The notes: a model not told the origin generated them from the letters alone. Positions 26,677 through 34,375 are shown, numbered from the stretch's first letter. The stretch: 46,858 nt of DNA from a bacterium (GCA_021842405.1 JAKBZR010000016.1:1-46858), one strand, 5' to 3'. Numbers and translations are program-made.

Positions 26677-26702
26677 TGTCTGCATGTTCGCACAGGCAGA
26701 TT
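26677..26702. repeat. Family-3 palindrome, copy with degenerate arm
   Basis: CCTGTCTGCATGTTCGCACAGGCAGA, related to the CCTGCCTG...CAGACAGG family seen at 9483, 18785, 19058, 22109 and 35047. It lies in the gap upstream of the DUF763 gene. Confidence 0.5.
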
Positions 26703-26736
26703 GATATAGTACGCCGCATTGGAATTTTTGTCAACA

Positions 26737-26881
26737 GAAAGAGTTCCATTTTCGGGGAATGTTTTCTAGTAGCATGAGTCGCCACCCACCCCAATCCCTC
26801 CCCGGAAGCGGGGAGGGAGTTGATAATTGCTATAGGGGTAAGAGCCTGCTGCCTAAATCGCCCAGAGAACTGAACTCATTC
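26737..26881. mobile_element. MITE family-1, copy C
   Basis: Ends GAAAGAGTTCCA (left) and, inverted, GAATGAGTTCAG (right); 145 bp. The first 33 bases are identical at 32 positions to the inverted block at 35172-35204. The centre has a palindrome CCCTCCCC-ggaagc-GGGGAGGG. Flanks share only GTCAA out of register, so the target duplication is decayed. Together with the palindrome at 26677-26702 it fills most of the 420-base gap between DUF2079 and DUF763 genes. Confidence 0.7.
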
Positions 26882-26917
26882 GTCAAACCGATGTTATCAA
26901 TCATATCTTACATGCAT

Positions 26918-28588
26918 CTAGAAGAACGCTTTTAAGTAGGTCTTGACCGACTTTTCGACGTCAATATCTTGGCGGATCGGAGTTCCACTCGCCCTGGCAA
27001 GCAGCGCAAGGCCGCCTTTATGGTCGGCCCCCCGCCGCAACAAAATCGTATCTCCCCTGATCGCAATAACGCCGTAATTCGGACTGCGAAGCATTACAAC
27101 CAGCAGAGGCCAAAGGTTCTTCTGCAGCATTGGGAAGATACATCCTCTGGGCTGTAGCACAACGTATTCTATTGTTGAATTGTCAATCGCATTTGCAACC
27201 TGCCGGGGGTGATAAGGGGGATAATCCAGTCCTACTTGCTGTTTTAGGGCCGAAACGCTGTCTCCGCAAGCTACCTGGTAGAACGGGTTCGGAAAAAGAT
27301 AGATCAGCCGGCGGTGATCAATGTGCGGTATTAGGCCGGATTGCGCCGACACCGATACTCCCGGCGGTATCAACCGCAGAATGCTTTCGGCTTGGTCGGC
27401 CTGAAAAGAGGATACCGGTTGCGTCAGCGGCCAGGAAGTGATTAGAAATGGGCTCTCATTCAATCCCCATATCGTGCTCGCAATCAGATAGAACACCAGT
27501 AAACCGGTGGTGAACAAGCCGCCCCACCGGCGCAGTCGGTCAAATGCGATGATTGAGGCGATAAAGACAAATGGTGTGATGTATACCGTGTATTGGTAGT
27601 AGATCATTCGCATAAAGCTGCGGCCGCTTAAGAGGTTTGCTAAGAGGGATGGGCTGGCAAGCGCCAGCGCCTCCGGCGCCAGTAGCGGCAGGAAAAAGAG
27701 GGGCTGAAAAAGCTCGAATAGATAGCGCCGCGTCTCTTCCGTATTGAGGCCTGCAGCTACTCCAATGGGATGATGTAACAGTGTCCCGACTATCTGTATG
27801 GGTGTCTTGCCGTAGCGGGAATAGAGCCAGAAATAAGGTGATGGATGCCCTTTATGATATATCTGCAAAACTCCAAGCGCAATAACCAGCGCCGCCGCGC
27901 CCATACCCACCGTCAACCATCCCAGACGACGGTTCACTGCCAGCGCATAAAGCCCCAGCAGAATAATGGTGAGACCGGCCGTCTCTTTGGTGAGCGCGGT
28001 CAGCACCAGCAATAGAAAATAAAGCCGCCGGCGACCGCATATCAAATAGTAAAAGGCGCCGAGTAAGAACGGAGTGGCGAAAATCTCCGGGTGGAAATCA
28101 AAGGTATTGCTCCACTCCATTGGCGGGTAGCAAAGATAACACACCGCAAACAGCAGCCCGATCGGAGCCAGTCCGGTAGTGCGCCGGGCTAGTGCGTAGA
28201 CCGGCAATGCCCCAAGTGCCAGCGCCAAAGTTTGAGCGATCAGAAGTATTTTCGGGCTGTCCCAAACCCAAAAGAGCGGCGCCAGAAAATAAAGGATAGG
28301 ATCGAAGTGATCAGCAAGAAGCGGTAAGCCGCGCACGGTATCAAATGTATTGTGAAACCGGCTGATAAGCCATACCGCCTGATCGTAGATGCCAAGATCA
28401 TAGGCAGTCAATGCATAACGATGATACAAAAAGAAGGATTGCCGGATGAAGACAAACGAATAAACGCCAATTGCCAGCCATAGTAGGGTTAAGCAGATTC
28501 GGTCTAGTCGTACCCTTATTCGGCCGGCAAAAGAATGAACGAATTTGAGAGTAAATCTCTCTTTTATATCTCGATAAAACCGAATCAT
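26918..28588 (-). CDS. DUF2079 polytopic membrane protein (first of two paralogues)
   Basis: About 556 aa with ten or more membrane segments. DUF2079 is a GT-C-like family of unknown function. The hallmark region is present: RYALTAYDLGIYDQAVWLIS, then FDTVRGLPLLADHFDPILYFLAPLF, and YPPMEWSNTFDFHPEIFATPFL. The first periplasmic Asp (YDLGIYDQ) would be the GT-C catalytic base by analogy. The chosen ATG 28588 overlaps the stop of the preceding glycosyltransferase as ATGA, implying coupled translation; an ATG at 28621 would overlap by 37 bases. The C-terminal soluble part (VVLQPRGCIFPM, GDTILLRRGADHKGGLALL) is shared with the paralogue at 29342. Confidence 0.88.
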   Translation of the reverse strand: MIRFYRDIKERFTLKFVHSFAGRIRVRLDRICLTLLWLAIGVYSFVFIRQSFFLYHRYALTAYDLGIYDQAVWLISRFHNTFDTVRGLPLLADHFDPILYFLAPLFWVWDSPKILLIAQTLALALGALPVYALARRTTGLAPIGLLFAVCYLCYPPMEWSNTFDFHPEIFATPFLLGAFYYLICGRRRLYFLLLVLTALTKETAGLTIILLGLYALAVNRRLGWLTVGMGAAALVIALGVLQIYHKGHPSPYFWLYSRYGKTPIQIVGTLLHHPIGVAAGLNTEETRRYLFELFQPLFFLPLLAPEALALASPSLLANLLSGRSFMRMIYYQYTVYITPFVFIASIIAFDRLRRWGGLFTTGLLVFYLIASTIWGLNESPFLITSWPLTQPVSSFQADQAESILRLIPPGVSVSAQSGLIPHIDHRRLIYLFPNPFYQVACGDSVSALKQQVGLDYPPYHPRQVANAIDNSTIEYVVLQPRGCIFPMLQKNLWPLLVVMLRSPNYGVIAIRGDTILLRRGADHKGGLALLARASGTPIRQDIDVEKSVKTYLKAFF

Positions 28589-29328
28589 TGGATCAATGGG
28601 GGCGGTTTGATGCCGAGCCATTTCCGCGCCTCCCATATCCGTAGCCGCCAAGGTGTCCGGATCGCTTCCCAGATGACCTTACTGTCTAGTTTCGAGCACC
28701 CTAACTTTCGATCGGCAAAGACGATGGGTATTTCCACCAGCTCAAATCCCGACTGAAAGAGGCGATAAGCCGTTTCAACCTGAAACGCATACCCATTGGA
28801 AAACAGATTGTCAAGCCCGATCGCAATCAGTGCTTCACGGGGGTAGGAGCGATATCCGCCGGTGGCGTCATGAATGGGCATCCGGAGAATCAAGCCTACA
28901 TAACGGTTCGCCGCTTTGCTCAAAAACACCCTTCTCCAATTCCAATCACTGACGCCGCCGCCTTTCACATAACGGGAACCGACGGCGACCTTTCCTGCTG
29001 AAGCGGTCTCAATCAGCAAGGGCAGGTAGACTGGGTTATGAGAGAGATCGGCATCCATTTGGACGATCAAATCGTACCGGTTATCAAGCGCCCAACGAAA
29101 CCCGGCCACATAGGCCCGACCCAATCCCTGTTTATCCGCCCGGTGGATTACAAGAATCGAATCGCACTCCCTCGCCATCCGATCGGCCGCTTCTCCGGTA
29201 CCGTCCGGCGAGTTATCGTCAACGATCAAGATATCCACATCGCCCTCGGTAATCCGATGCACCTCACCGCATAGAGGCCCGATGTTCTCTCGTTCGTTGT
29301 AGGTTGGAACTACTATTACGGTACGCAT
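28585..29328 (-). CDS. Polyprenol monophosphomannose synthase-like glycosyltransferase 2 (DPM1 type)
   Basis: A 247-aa soluble GT2 enzyme that transfers a hexose from a nucleotide sugar to polyprenol phosphate at the inner membrane face. Motifs are VIVVPTYNERENIGPL, LIVDDNSPDGTGE, QGLGRAYVAGFRWAL, LIVQMDADLSHNP (metal-binding DAD), DATGGYRSYPREAL and FQVETAYRLFQSGFELVEIPIVFADRKLGCSK (catalytic FxDR-xxGxSK). Polyprenol-phosphate sugars are donors for GT-C enzymes, which fits its place between two DUF2079 genes: 13 bases after one and overlapping the other by 4. Start ATG 29328 is chosen from family alignment. Confidence 0.93.
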   Translation of the reverse strand: MRTVIVVPTYNERENIGPLCGEVHRITEGDVDILIVDDNSPDGTGEAADRMARECDSILVIHRADKQGLGRAYVAGFRWALDNRYDLIVQMDADLSHNPVYLPLLIETASAGKVAVGSRYVKGGGVSDWNWRRVFLSKAANRYVGLILRMPIHDATGGYRSYPREALIAIGLDNLFSNGYAFQVETAYRLFQSGFELVEIPIVFADRKLGCSKLDSKVIWEAIRTPWRLRIWEARKWLGIKPPPLIQ

Positions 29329-29341
29329 TGGCTTGGAAGGC

Positions 29342-31006
29342 CTAAAAACCCAGCCGATCATTTCGCCGCATCCGGCGTAACAGCTCAAGCCCTTGCTGAT
29401 GGTTAGCTCCTCGACGGAGGACAATCAGACCGTTTTTAGCGTAAATGATTCCATAAAACCGACTGCGGAATAGCTGGCGCAGAACATACCGATACTGGGA
29501 CGAATCAACGAGCGGCCAAAGAAAGGATCCCGGATCTAGCACAATATAGTCCACCTTCGAGCGGGCAAAACGCAATGCCAGTTGATCGGAAGTTAAATGA
29601 GCATGAGCACCCTCTTGGTGAAGAAAGACATTGATACTGCTTCCCCAGGCTTTATGCAGGAAAGGGTTAGGGAATGCATATATGTATCGTCGTTGACTCA
29701 ATATGGGCACCAGCGCCGTTTGTGCTGATACGCATGCTGAGGCCGGAATTCGCCTAAGTTCCAGTGTCACGCTCCGACTCATCGCCACCCCATGTGTTTT
29801 CTTCCCAGAGAACCAAGGACCAATAGTCCAGCAACCATAAATGCTGCAAAGAAGCAAAATAGCGCCGAGCATCCACTCCAAGTATCTAATTTTGATCGGT
29901 GCAGAATGACACCACTCTAGGCATTGGCCAAACCCATGTATCGCCCCCACCATCATAAACGGCACTATTGAGGCGGTGTACTGATATTGAATAAAATGAG
30001 TGAGAGGGCTCCTGCTTAACAGATTAATACCCAAAGCAGGAATCGTGATAAGGATCAATTCCGGGGCAGCAAACGGTAGGAAGGCAATGGGATACAGAAG
30101 CTCACCTAAGTATAAAACGTTTTGTTTATTCAAAAGCAGATGGATGGTCGTTATCGGGTGAGTTAAAATAAAACCTAAAATAGAAGGTAGGTTTCGGCCG
30201 TATTGGCCATATAAAGCGACAATATAAGGAGAAGGAGCGCCACCATCGAAATACTGGATCAGATTGAGGGTGAAGTAGGTCCAAGCTAAACCCAGCAGCA
30301 CGACTCCTGATCCTCGCCGCCAACCGGCAACCGCACCAACATATAGTCCAAATGCAGCCACCACCAGTCCTACTGTCTCCTTAGAAGCCAATGCGCAAAC
30401 TAAGGTGATCCAGAACCACACCCAGCGTTGTCTATAAAGCGCTAAAATAGCAAACAATAGAAAAGGTGTGGCAAATACGTCCGGATGAAAATCCCAGCTA
30501 TTCATCCATTGTACAGGTGCATAGAGTAGGTAAGCGATCGTCAGCACTAAAGCCAACCCCTGATTTCGTAGCCGCCAAAATGCGATCCCGTAGGTCGCAA
30601 GCCCTCCGCTGCCAAGAGCAACCGATTGAATAAAGAGCAAAAACTCAGGTCGAGGATAAAGGCGGTACAGCGGAGCGACTAATATCAGAATTAAGGTGGC
30701 ATGGTCACCAAACAGCGGCAGCCCGCGTACAGTATCAAAAAACGGGTAATAGCCATGGCTTATTAACCAGACGCCCTGAAGGTAAATTCCCAGATCAAAC
30801 GCGGTGGCCTCATACTGGGCATAACGCATTATACTATAATAGCTTGCCCATGTCACGTAGACCGCAACGCAGGCGGCGGCCGCCATTATCCCCCAGTACC
30901 CCCTGGATAAGTTGGAAAGACGCCTAAGGGCTTGTACTCTACTTTCGGAAAGAGTAATTTGCAAAAGATGGAGAGGACTGTATTTACCGCTGATTATCTC
31001 AATCAT
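29342..31006 (-). CDS. DUF2079 polytopic membrane protein (second paralogue)
   Basis: 554 aa, ten or more membrane segments. Same architecture as the 26918 paralogue: QYEATAFDLGIYLQGVWLIS, FDTVRGLPLFGDHATLILILVAPLY, YAPVQWMNSWDFHPDVFATPF and KETVGLVVAAFGLY, ending in the soluble VDYIVLDPGSFLWPL and KNGLIVLRRGANHQQGLELL tail. The acidic residues in the FDLGIY and DFHPD loops are conserved between both copies. It lies 2 bases after the DUF1573 gene's stop in the transcribed direction, so it is part of the same unit. Probable role: GT-C-type transfer of a lipid-linked sugar outside the membrane (inference). Confidence 0.88.
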   Translation of the reverse strand: MIEIISGKYSPLHLLQITLSESRVQALRRLSNLSRGYWGIMAAAACVAVYVTWASYYSIMRYAQYEATAFDLGIYLQGVWLISHGYYPFFDTVRGLPLFGDHATLILILVAPLYRLYPRPEFLLFIQSVALGSGGLATYGIAFWRLRNQGLALVLTIAYLLYAPVQWMNSWDFHPDVFATPFLLFAILALYRQRWVWFWITLVCALASKETVGLVVAAFGLYVGAVAGWRRGSGVVLLGLAWTYFTLNLIQYFDGGAPSPYIVALYGQYGRNLPSILGFILTHPITTIHLLLNKQNVLYLGELLYPIAFLPFAAPELILITIPALGINLLSRSPLTHFIQYQYTASIVPFMMVGAIHGFGQCLEWCHSAPIKIRYLEWMLGAILLLCSIYGCWTIGPWFSGKKTHGVAMSRSVTLELRRIPASACVSAQTALVPILSQRRYIYAFPNPFLHKAWGSSINVFLHQEGAHAHLTSDQLALRFARSKVDYIVLDPGSFLWPLVDSSQYRYVLRQLFRSRFYGIIYAKNGLIVLRRGANHQQGLELLRRMRRNDRLGF

Positions 31007-31008
31007 TT

Positions 31009-32025
31009 TTACAGTTTAGATTGGTCAAGATATAGCCCGTAAACCGGAATAACCAAACGTCGTTCTCCCGGATTTACAAGCACATCTATGTTCGCATGCA
31101 ACGACCCTTCTTTTAGGCCCTCTGCCGGGAGCACCGTGATTACCGACTTGATGGTATTTGGGTAGTTGCTTAAAGAGAACCTGAGTATTCCAGGAGGTGA
31201 CGATACTATCCGGATAACGGTAAAAGGCTTAGCATATGGTGAGGAAATTGTAAATACACAGTGCGCCGTCCTTGGATCACGGAACACCCCCAGCGAGATG
31301 GGATATGGAGATACTACCAAGCGAGGCAATACGTATCCTTTTACTACAATCGTTGCTTTTGGAAGTCTAATATCGTTAGTGAGAAGTGTTAAGTATTCTT
31401 TGAATCTACCAGGTGGTAAATGAGGGGCCGTTTGAAGCGTTATATGAGCCATATTAGAATTTTCCGTAGCATCCACACTGATGAGCTGCTTTCCATGAGT
31501 AGTCCGCACATTCTTTATTTCTAAGTGTTTTTGTGTCAAAGATGTGATATTGAATGACGCTCGCTTTATTTGTCCTATCAACAGTTCCCCCATGTCCACG
31601 GTAGGTGGAACCGGATCAACCACTAATCCCGTCGCCCTGAGTAAAACTGGCTGTTGATGACCGGCAATAAAGACAGACGTTGACACCGAAAACGGTCCCT
31701 TTTTGCCAGTAGTATTAATTTCCATGTTGCCTTGCAACGCACTATGTGGCGGAATTGTTTGTCTTTCCAAGTGAAATACGGTACAACCACAACTAGGAAC
31801 TACTTGTGTGATGTAGAAACTATGGTCGCTTGAGTTGTATAACCGAAAAGTATGGATAGGTATCTCGCCGCCGTAAACAGTCCCAACCCGCCATATCCTA
31901 GGAGTTACATCAATCGGCGTAGAGGAATGTGGCAAAAGCGAGTGGATAATAAGGTAGCTTGCTAAACCGACTGGAAATGTAACCAGTAAAATAATTGAGA
32001 ATATGAAGTATTGGCGACGATGCAT
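31009..32025 (-). CDS. Membrane-anchored DUF1573 protein
   Basis: A 338-aa protein with one N-terminal membrane segment (FIFSIILLVTFPVGLASYLII) and tandem immunoglobulin-like (ASH/MSP-type) domains outside. The first domain, about residues 40-145, has the DUF1573 hallmark VVPSCGCTVFHLERQTIPP, GNMEINTTGKKGPFSVSTSV; later repeats start near PPTVDMGELLIGQIKRASFNIT and PRLVVSPYPISLGVFRDP. DUF1573 proteins are exported and poorly understood. The start at 32025 has GGGAGAG eight bases upstream. The gene follows the 32048-32884 gene by 22 bases. Its Cys-Gly-Cys pair could bind metal or pair with the cysteine-rich peptide encoded upstream (speculation). Confidence 0.85.
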   Translation of the reverse strand: MHRRQYFIFSIILLVTFPVGLASYLIIHSLLPHSSTPIDVTPRIWRVGTVYGGEIPIHTFRLYNSSDHSFYITQVVPSCGCTVFHLERQTIPPHSALQGNMEINTTGKKGPFSVSTSVFIAGHQQPVLLRATGLVVDPVPPTVDMGELLIGQIKRASFNITSLTQKHLEIKNVRTTHGKQLISVDATENSNMAHITLQTAPHLPPGRFKEYLTLLTNDIRLPKATIVVKGYVLPRLVVSPYPISLGVFRDPRTAHCVFTISSPYAKPFTVIRIVSSPPGILRFSLSNYPNTIKSVITVLPAEGLKEGSLHANIDVLVNPGERRLVIPVYGLYLDQSKL

Positions 32026-32047
32026 CTTAGATACTCTCCCATTTACC

Positions 32048-32884
32048 TCAAAACTCCATGTAGCCATGATGCGATTTATCCCCAGTATATGCCATTCCTA
32101 CATGATCAAGTATCCACTCTTTTAACGTAGGGTTCCAATAAAGCCACAGGAAATCAGGCCAAGCTGGGTCCGGTGCCTGATGCTTTATTATGAAATAAAC
32201 CAAGGCATAGGTGTAAGGTGGGGAATCGATTGGAAAAGTGAAGTCACTTCTTGACCACCCCCAACCCATCTGTAAAGGAGCCATCTTTTTCATCTGCTCA
32301 ACTTGCTCTTGACCCGTTATGGGGGCCACTTGTTGAAATACTTCTATTCGAGCATCGGAAAGATCAATCCCATCCCAGTAGCCTCCGTGAAAATAATCAG
32401 ACGTCCACAATGCCCGAACCATTTCCCAGCCGGTGGAAGGCGGCCACTGGCGCCAGCTTGTGAAAATTTGTCTGTAGCGAAGATGTAATTCGCTTAGAGG
32501 CACGTTAAAGATCCGTAAACTTTTAAGTACTTGCTCACCATCGGCAGAAATAAGGCCATGCCTCTTTTGTACAAAACTTTGAAACTTATTCCAATCCGAC
32601 GTTTTATATATAGTCAAGCACTCAGCAAGCGTCTGGACAAGCTTCTTGTATTGATCATCGGTTAATACTGTGGTAAAATTCACTTTGATCTGCTGGGTCA
32701 ATGCAAGATTTACGACATCACTATTGCCGATTGGAGTAAATTGCCGATCTCCCCATATTTTTAAAGGTCTTTTCCACGGTTCCAGGGGAGGTGTTGGTTT
32801 GTATATGGTGTAAAGAACCACTGCCAGCACCGTCAGCCCAACCGCGATTCCCGCTCGGATAAGTATGAGCCGCCTAGGTCGCAT
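32048..32884 (-). CDS. Membrane-anchored protein of unknown function
   Basis: A 278-aa protein that I do not recognise. One N-terminal membrane anchor (LIRAGIAVGLTVLAVVLYTIY) is followed by a soluble, aromatic-rich domain. Seen in it are an alpha-helical stretch LTDDQYKKLVQTLAECLTIYKTSDWNKFQSFV (about residues 75-105), a Trp-rich middle (SWRQWPPSTGWEMVRALWTSDYFHGGYWDG) and a C-terminal WPDFLWLYWNPTLKEWILDHV. There is only one cysteine. The ATG at 32884 has GGAGGAG seven bases upstream. It is 54 bases after the cysteine-rich peptide gene, with a terminator hairpin between. Confidence 0.75.
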   Translation of the reverse strand: MRPRRLILIRAGIAVGLTVLAVVLYTIYKPTPPLEPWKRPLKIWGDRQFTPIGNSDVVNLALTQQIKVNFTTVLTDDQYKKLVQTLAECLTIYKTSDWNKFQSFVQKRHGLISADGEQVLKSLRIFNVPLSELHLRYRQIFTSWRQWPPSTGWEMVRALWTSDYFHGGYWDGIDLSDARIEVFQQVAPITGQEQVEQMKKMAPLQMGWGWSRSDFTFPIDSPPYTYALVYFIIKHQAPDPAWPDFLWLYWNPTLKEWILDHVGMAYTGDKSHHGYMEF

Positions 32885-32898
32885 TTCCCACTCCTCCA

Positions 32899-32930
32899 AA
32901 AATGTAGGGGGAGGAAAGCTATTCCTCCCC
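32899..32930 (-). terminator. Rho-independent terminator/attenuator after the cysteine-rich peptide gene
   Basis: On the minus strand: GGGGAGGAA (32930-32922), loop tagct, TTCCTCCCC (32916-32908), then ctacaTTTTT (T-run complementary to 32899-32903). The 9-bp stem is perfect. It begins nine bases after the peptide stop and ends just before the ribosome binding site of the next gene, so it should yield a short abundant peptide message and a weaker read-through into the operon. Confidence 0.75.
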
Positions 32931-32938
32931 TCTTAACG

Positions 32939-33157
32939 TTATACACATTTGCATGCGAAGCCACCGCTAGAAGTGCAGTAACACTGCGCACAGGCTGTCG
33001 GTGTGCAGTTGATACTGCAGCTCCCGTTCTTACACGAAACACTGCAACTTGTGGGAAGCCAACAATAAGCACCGGCCATTGCTCCTCCGGCAACCCATAA
33101 GACCACTGCACAAACAACCGCATTTCCCCACCTTCGGGTCTTTTGCATAGCTACCAT
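32939..33157 (-). CDS. Small secreted cysteine-rich peptide
   Basis: 72 aa. A signal peptide (RRWGNAVVCAVVLWVAGGAMA) is followed by a mature part of about 44 residues with ten cysteines spaced C-X5-C-X3-C-X4-C-X3-C-X4-C-X2-C-X-C-X7-C-X-C-V, rich in Ser, Thr and Gly (SCSVSCKNGSCSINC contains a near repeat). I do not recognise a family. The leader holds AAGGAGGTGAT five bases before ATG, essentially full complementarity to the 16S rRNA tail, predicting very high translation. The gene is first in the DUF1573/DUF2079 cluster and has its own terminator. It could be a metal-binding, structural or toxin-like secreted peptide; no evidence separates these. Confidence 0.8.
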   Translation of the reverse strand: MVAMQKTRRWGNAVVCAVVLWVAGGAMAGAYCWLPTSCSVSCKNGSCSINCTPTACAQCYCTSSGGFACKCV

Positions 33158-33220
33158 TTATCATCACCTCCTTCCTCATTAACTTAATAATAGAGACAAC
33201 TCCCATCGTCCTCTTCTAGG

Positions 33221-33240
33221 ATTATAAACAAGTTCGTTCC
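33221..33240 (-). promoter_or_regulatory. Possible promoter of the cysteine-rich peptide gene
   Basis: A perfect TATAAT on the minus strand (33226-33221), about 64 bases before the ATG. No good TTGACA lies 16-18 bases upstream. Instead GGAAC (33240-33236), the usual -35 core of ECF sigma promoters, lies ten bases before the TATAAT and 17 bases before TAGAAG. Either a housekeeping -10 or an ECF-type promoter is possible. Confidence 0.4.
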
Positions 33241-33264
33241 GCTATTAGCAGTAACTCCAAAAAC

Positions 33265-33438
33265 TTATTTCAACCATCTGCTGAAAGGTGTGCTGTCACT
33301 ACTACACCCACATGGCTTCGGTTGGATCGTCCGCCGGTTAGCCAGCGCTCGCTGAATTAATAGTGTACTCAAACCCGCCAATAAAACGAGACAGATAATG
33401 TATATCATAACTTTGACCTGTTTGATGTAGGAGGACAT
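33265..33438 (-). CDS. Small single-span membrane protein with Cys-Gly-Cys motif
   Basis: A 57-aa frame, too short for most gene finders: MSSYIKQVKVMIYI, a hydrophobic helix (IICLVLLAGLSTLLI, residues 14-28), a basic QRALANRRT boundary and a short tail with KPCGCSSDS. The inside-out charge pattern (basic on the far side of the helix) and the two in-frame ATGs (33438 and 33408) are protein-like. It lies between the sigma factor and cysteine-rich peptide genes on the same strand. An overlapping 60-aa frame (33338-33520) starts with TTG and lacks a comparable pattern. A role as partner or anti-sigma-like protein is speculation. Confidence 0.45.
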   Translation of the reverse strand: MSSYIKQVKVMIYIICLVLLAGLSTLLIQRALANRRTIQPKPCGCSSDSTPFSRWLK

Positions 33439-33620
33439 TGATCTTGCCCTTTCCGTCTCTCCCCGAGTTCACCTTTCCGGTCTTTTCGCCGGCAACCGGT
33501 ATGGCTTGGTACTCCGGCAACTCATCTCATCCTACTGCGTATCAGAGAGATATACGGTTATTAAATCGTATCTCCTCTTTACTGCTCCTACTCTATATAA
33601 CACCGCAACTCGCCAAAAAC

Positions 33621-34028
33621 CTACGGGTAAACTGAAAATTGTTTGAGATCTTTGCAATCATTCGGAGTTTTTATCCGGTTGTGAATGGGATGATTGAAAT
33701 GTGCGGGGGGGGGGGCGATGAGGCTGCGTAAGTCGGCTTCGGTGAACCCGCGCTCTTTCAAGCGGGCGCGTAAACGCCGCTTGGCCCGTCGTAGAGCTTG
33801 ATCCACCGCCCCTTCGCTGGTATCGAGGGCAGCCGCCATATCTTTAATTGACCGGCCGTCTAAGTAATGCCGGAGGAAAACCGTTCGCTCAAGCGAGGTT
33901 AAATCATTAAGAGCCAAACCGAGCATATCCCAAAACTCTCCCCGTAGAAGTTCCTCCTCCGGGGAGAAGCCATCGTCAGTGGAGTCCCAAGCGGGGCTTT
34001 CTCCGTTCGGCCCGACGGCTTCGGCCAC
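33621..34028 (-). CDS. ECF-like sigma factor, C-terminal half (region 4) in a shifted frame
   Basis: 135 aa. The region 4 helix-turn-helix is clear: LALNDLTSLERTVFLRHYLDGRSIKDMAAALDTSEGAVDQALRRAKRRLRARL (given in parts, about residues 37-90). It lacks region 2, which is in the upstream frame at 33899-34291. A GTG at 34028 preceded by GAGGT could start it separately, four codons after an in-frame TGA. The coding frame ends after an 11-base G tract (33705-33715, reading as prolines), so slippage there would change the C terminus. Confidence 0.7.
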   Translation of the reverse strand: MAEAVGPNGESPAWDSTDDGFSPEEELLRGEFWDMLGLALNDLTSLERTVFLRHYLDGRSIKDMAAALDTSEGAVDQALRRAKRRLRARLKERGFTEADLRSLIAPPPAHFNHPIHNRIKTPNDCKDLKQFSVYP

Positions 34029-34291
34029 ACGACCTCATGTCTCCGCCGGCAGTTGAGCGATCGAAGGTAATTCAGGGTGTGGTTTTCGAGGCACTTGAAT
34101 AGGCAGGCGGCGCAGTCGCTTCCCACCCAGCATTGCCGGAGGACACGCCCTCCTCGCAATATCACCGACGTTACAAAGCCGATGGCGCAATCTTCCGCGT
34201 CATCGCGATTAAGCCCGCTCTTTATCGCATGAATCCGCGCCCGCTCGAATAAACGGTCAATCGGCGGGCAGTGAGCATTGCGGCTATCCAT
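33899..34291 (-). CDS. ECF-like sigma factor, N-terminal half (region 2) before frame change
   Basis: 130 aa from ATG 34291. The first 90 residues look like sigma region 2 of an ECF-type factor: LFERARIHAIKSGLNRDDAEDCAIGFVTSVI, then CAACLFKCLENHTLNYLRSLNCRRRHEV. Beyond HEV the frame loses sigma character, while the -1 frame (33621-34028) continues with a linker and region 4. So one ancestral gene spans 33621-34291 and is interrupted by a single-base frame change near 34000-34028. It could be a true mutation, a sequencing error, a recoding site or translational coupling. Six cysteines in 90 residues are unusual for a sigma factor and might sense metal or redox state. Confidence 0.7.
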   Translation of the reverse strand: MDSRNAHCPPIDRLFERARIHAIKSGLNRDDAEDCAIGFVTSVILRGGRVLRQCWVGSDCAACLFKCLENHTLNYLRSLNCRRRHEVVWPKPSGRTEKAPLGTPLTMASPRRRNFYGESFGICSVWLLMI

Positions 34292-34346
34292 TGCTGCCCA
34301 AACCTTCCGAAGTTGAGGCTACAAGACACAACCAGCATCAATAATA

Positions 34347-34375
34347 ACCATATCACATTGACTAGATTCTGTCAA
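34347..34375 (-). promoter_or_regulatory. Sigma-70-type promoter of the sigma factor gene
   Basis: Minus-strand TTGACA (34375-34370), exactly 17 bases, then TATGGT (34352-34347). The leader to ATG 34291 would be about 50 bases. The -35 box is perfect and the -10 moderate, so the regulator gene is likely read by the housekeeping polymerase. Confidence 0.55.

Noticed and set aside
26729-26889. Target duplication around MITE copy C
   Set aside because: Flanks TGTCAACA and GTCAAACC share only GTCAA and are out of register, so I do not claim a duplication for this copy.
33338-33520. A 60-aa frame overlapping the small membrane protein
   Set aside because: TTG start without ribosome binding site and no hydrophobic or motif pattern; the overlapping 57-aa frame is more protein-like.
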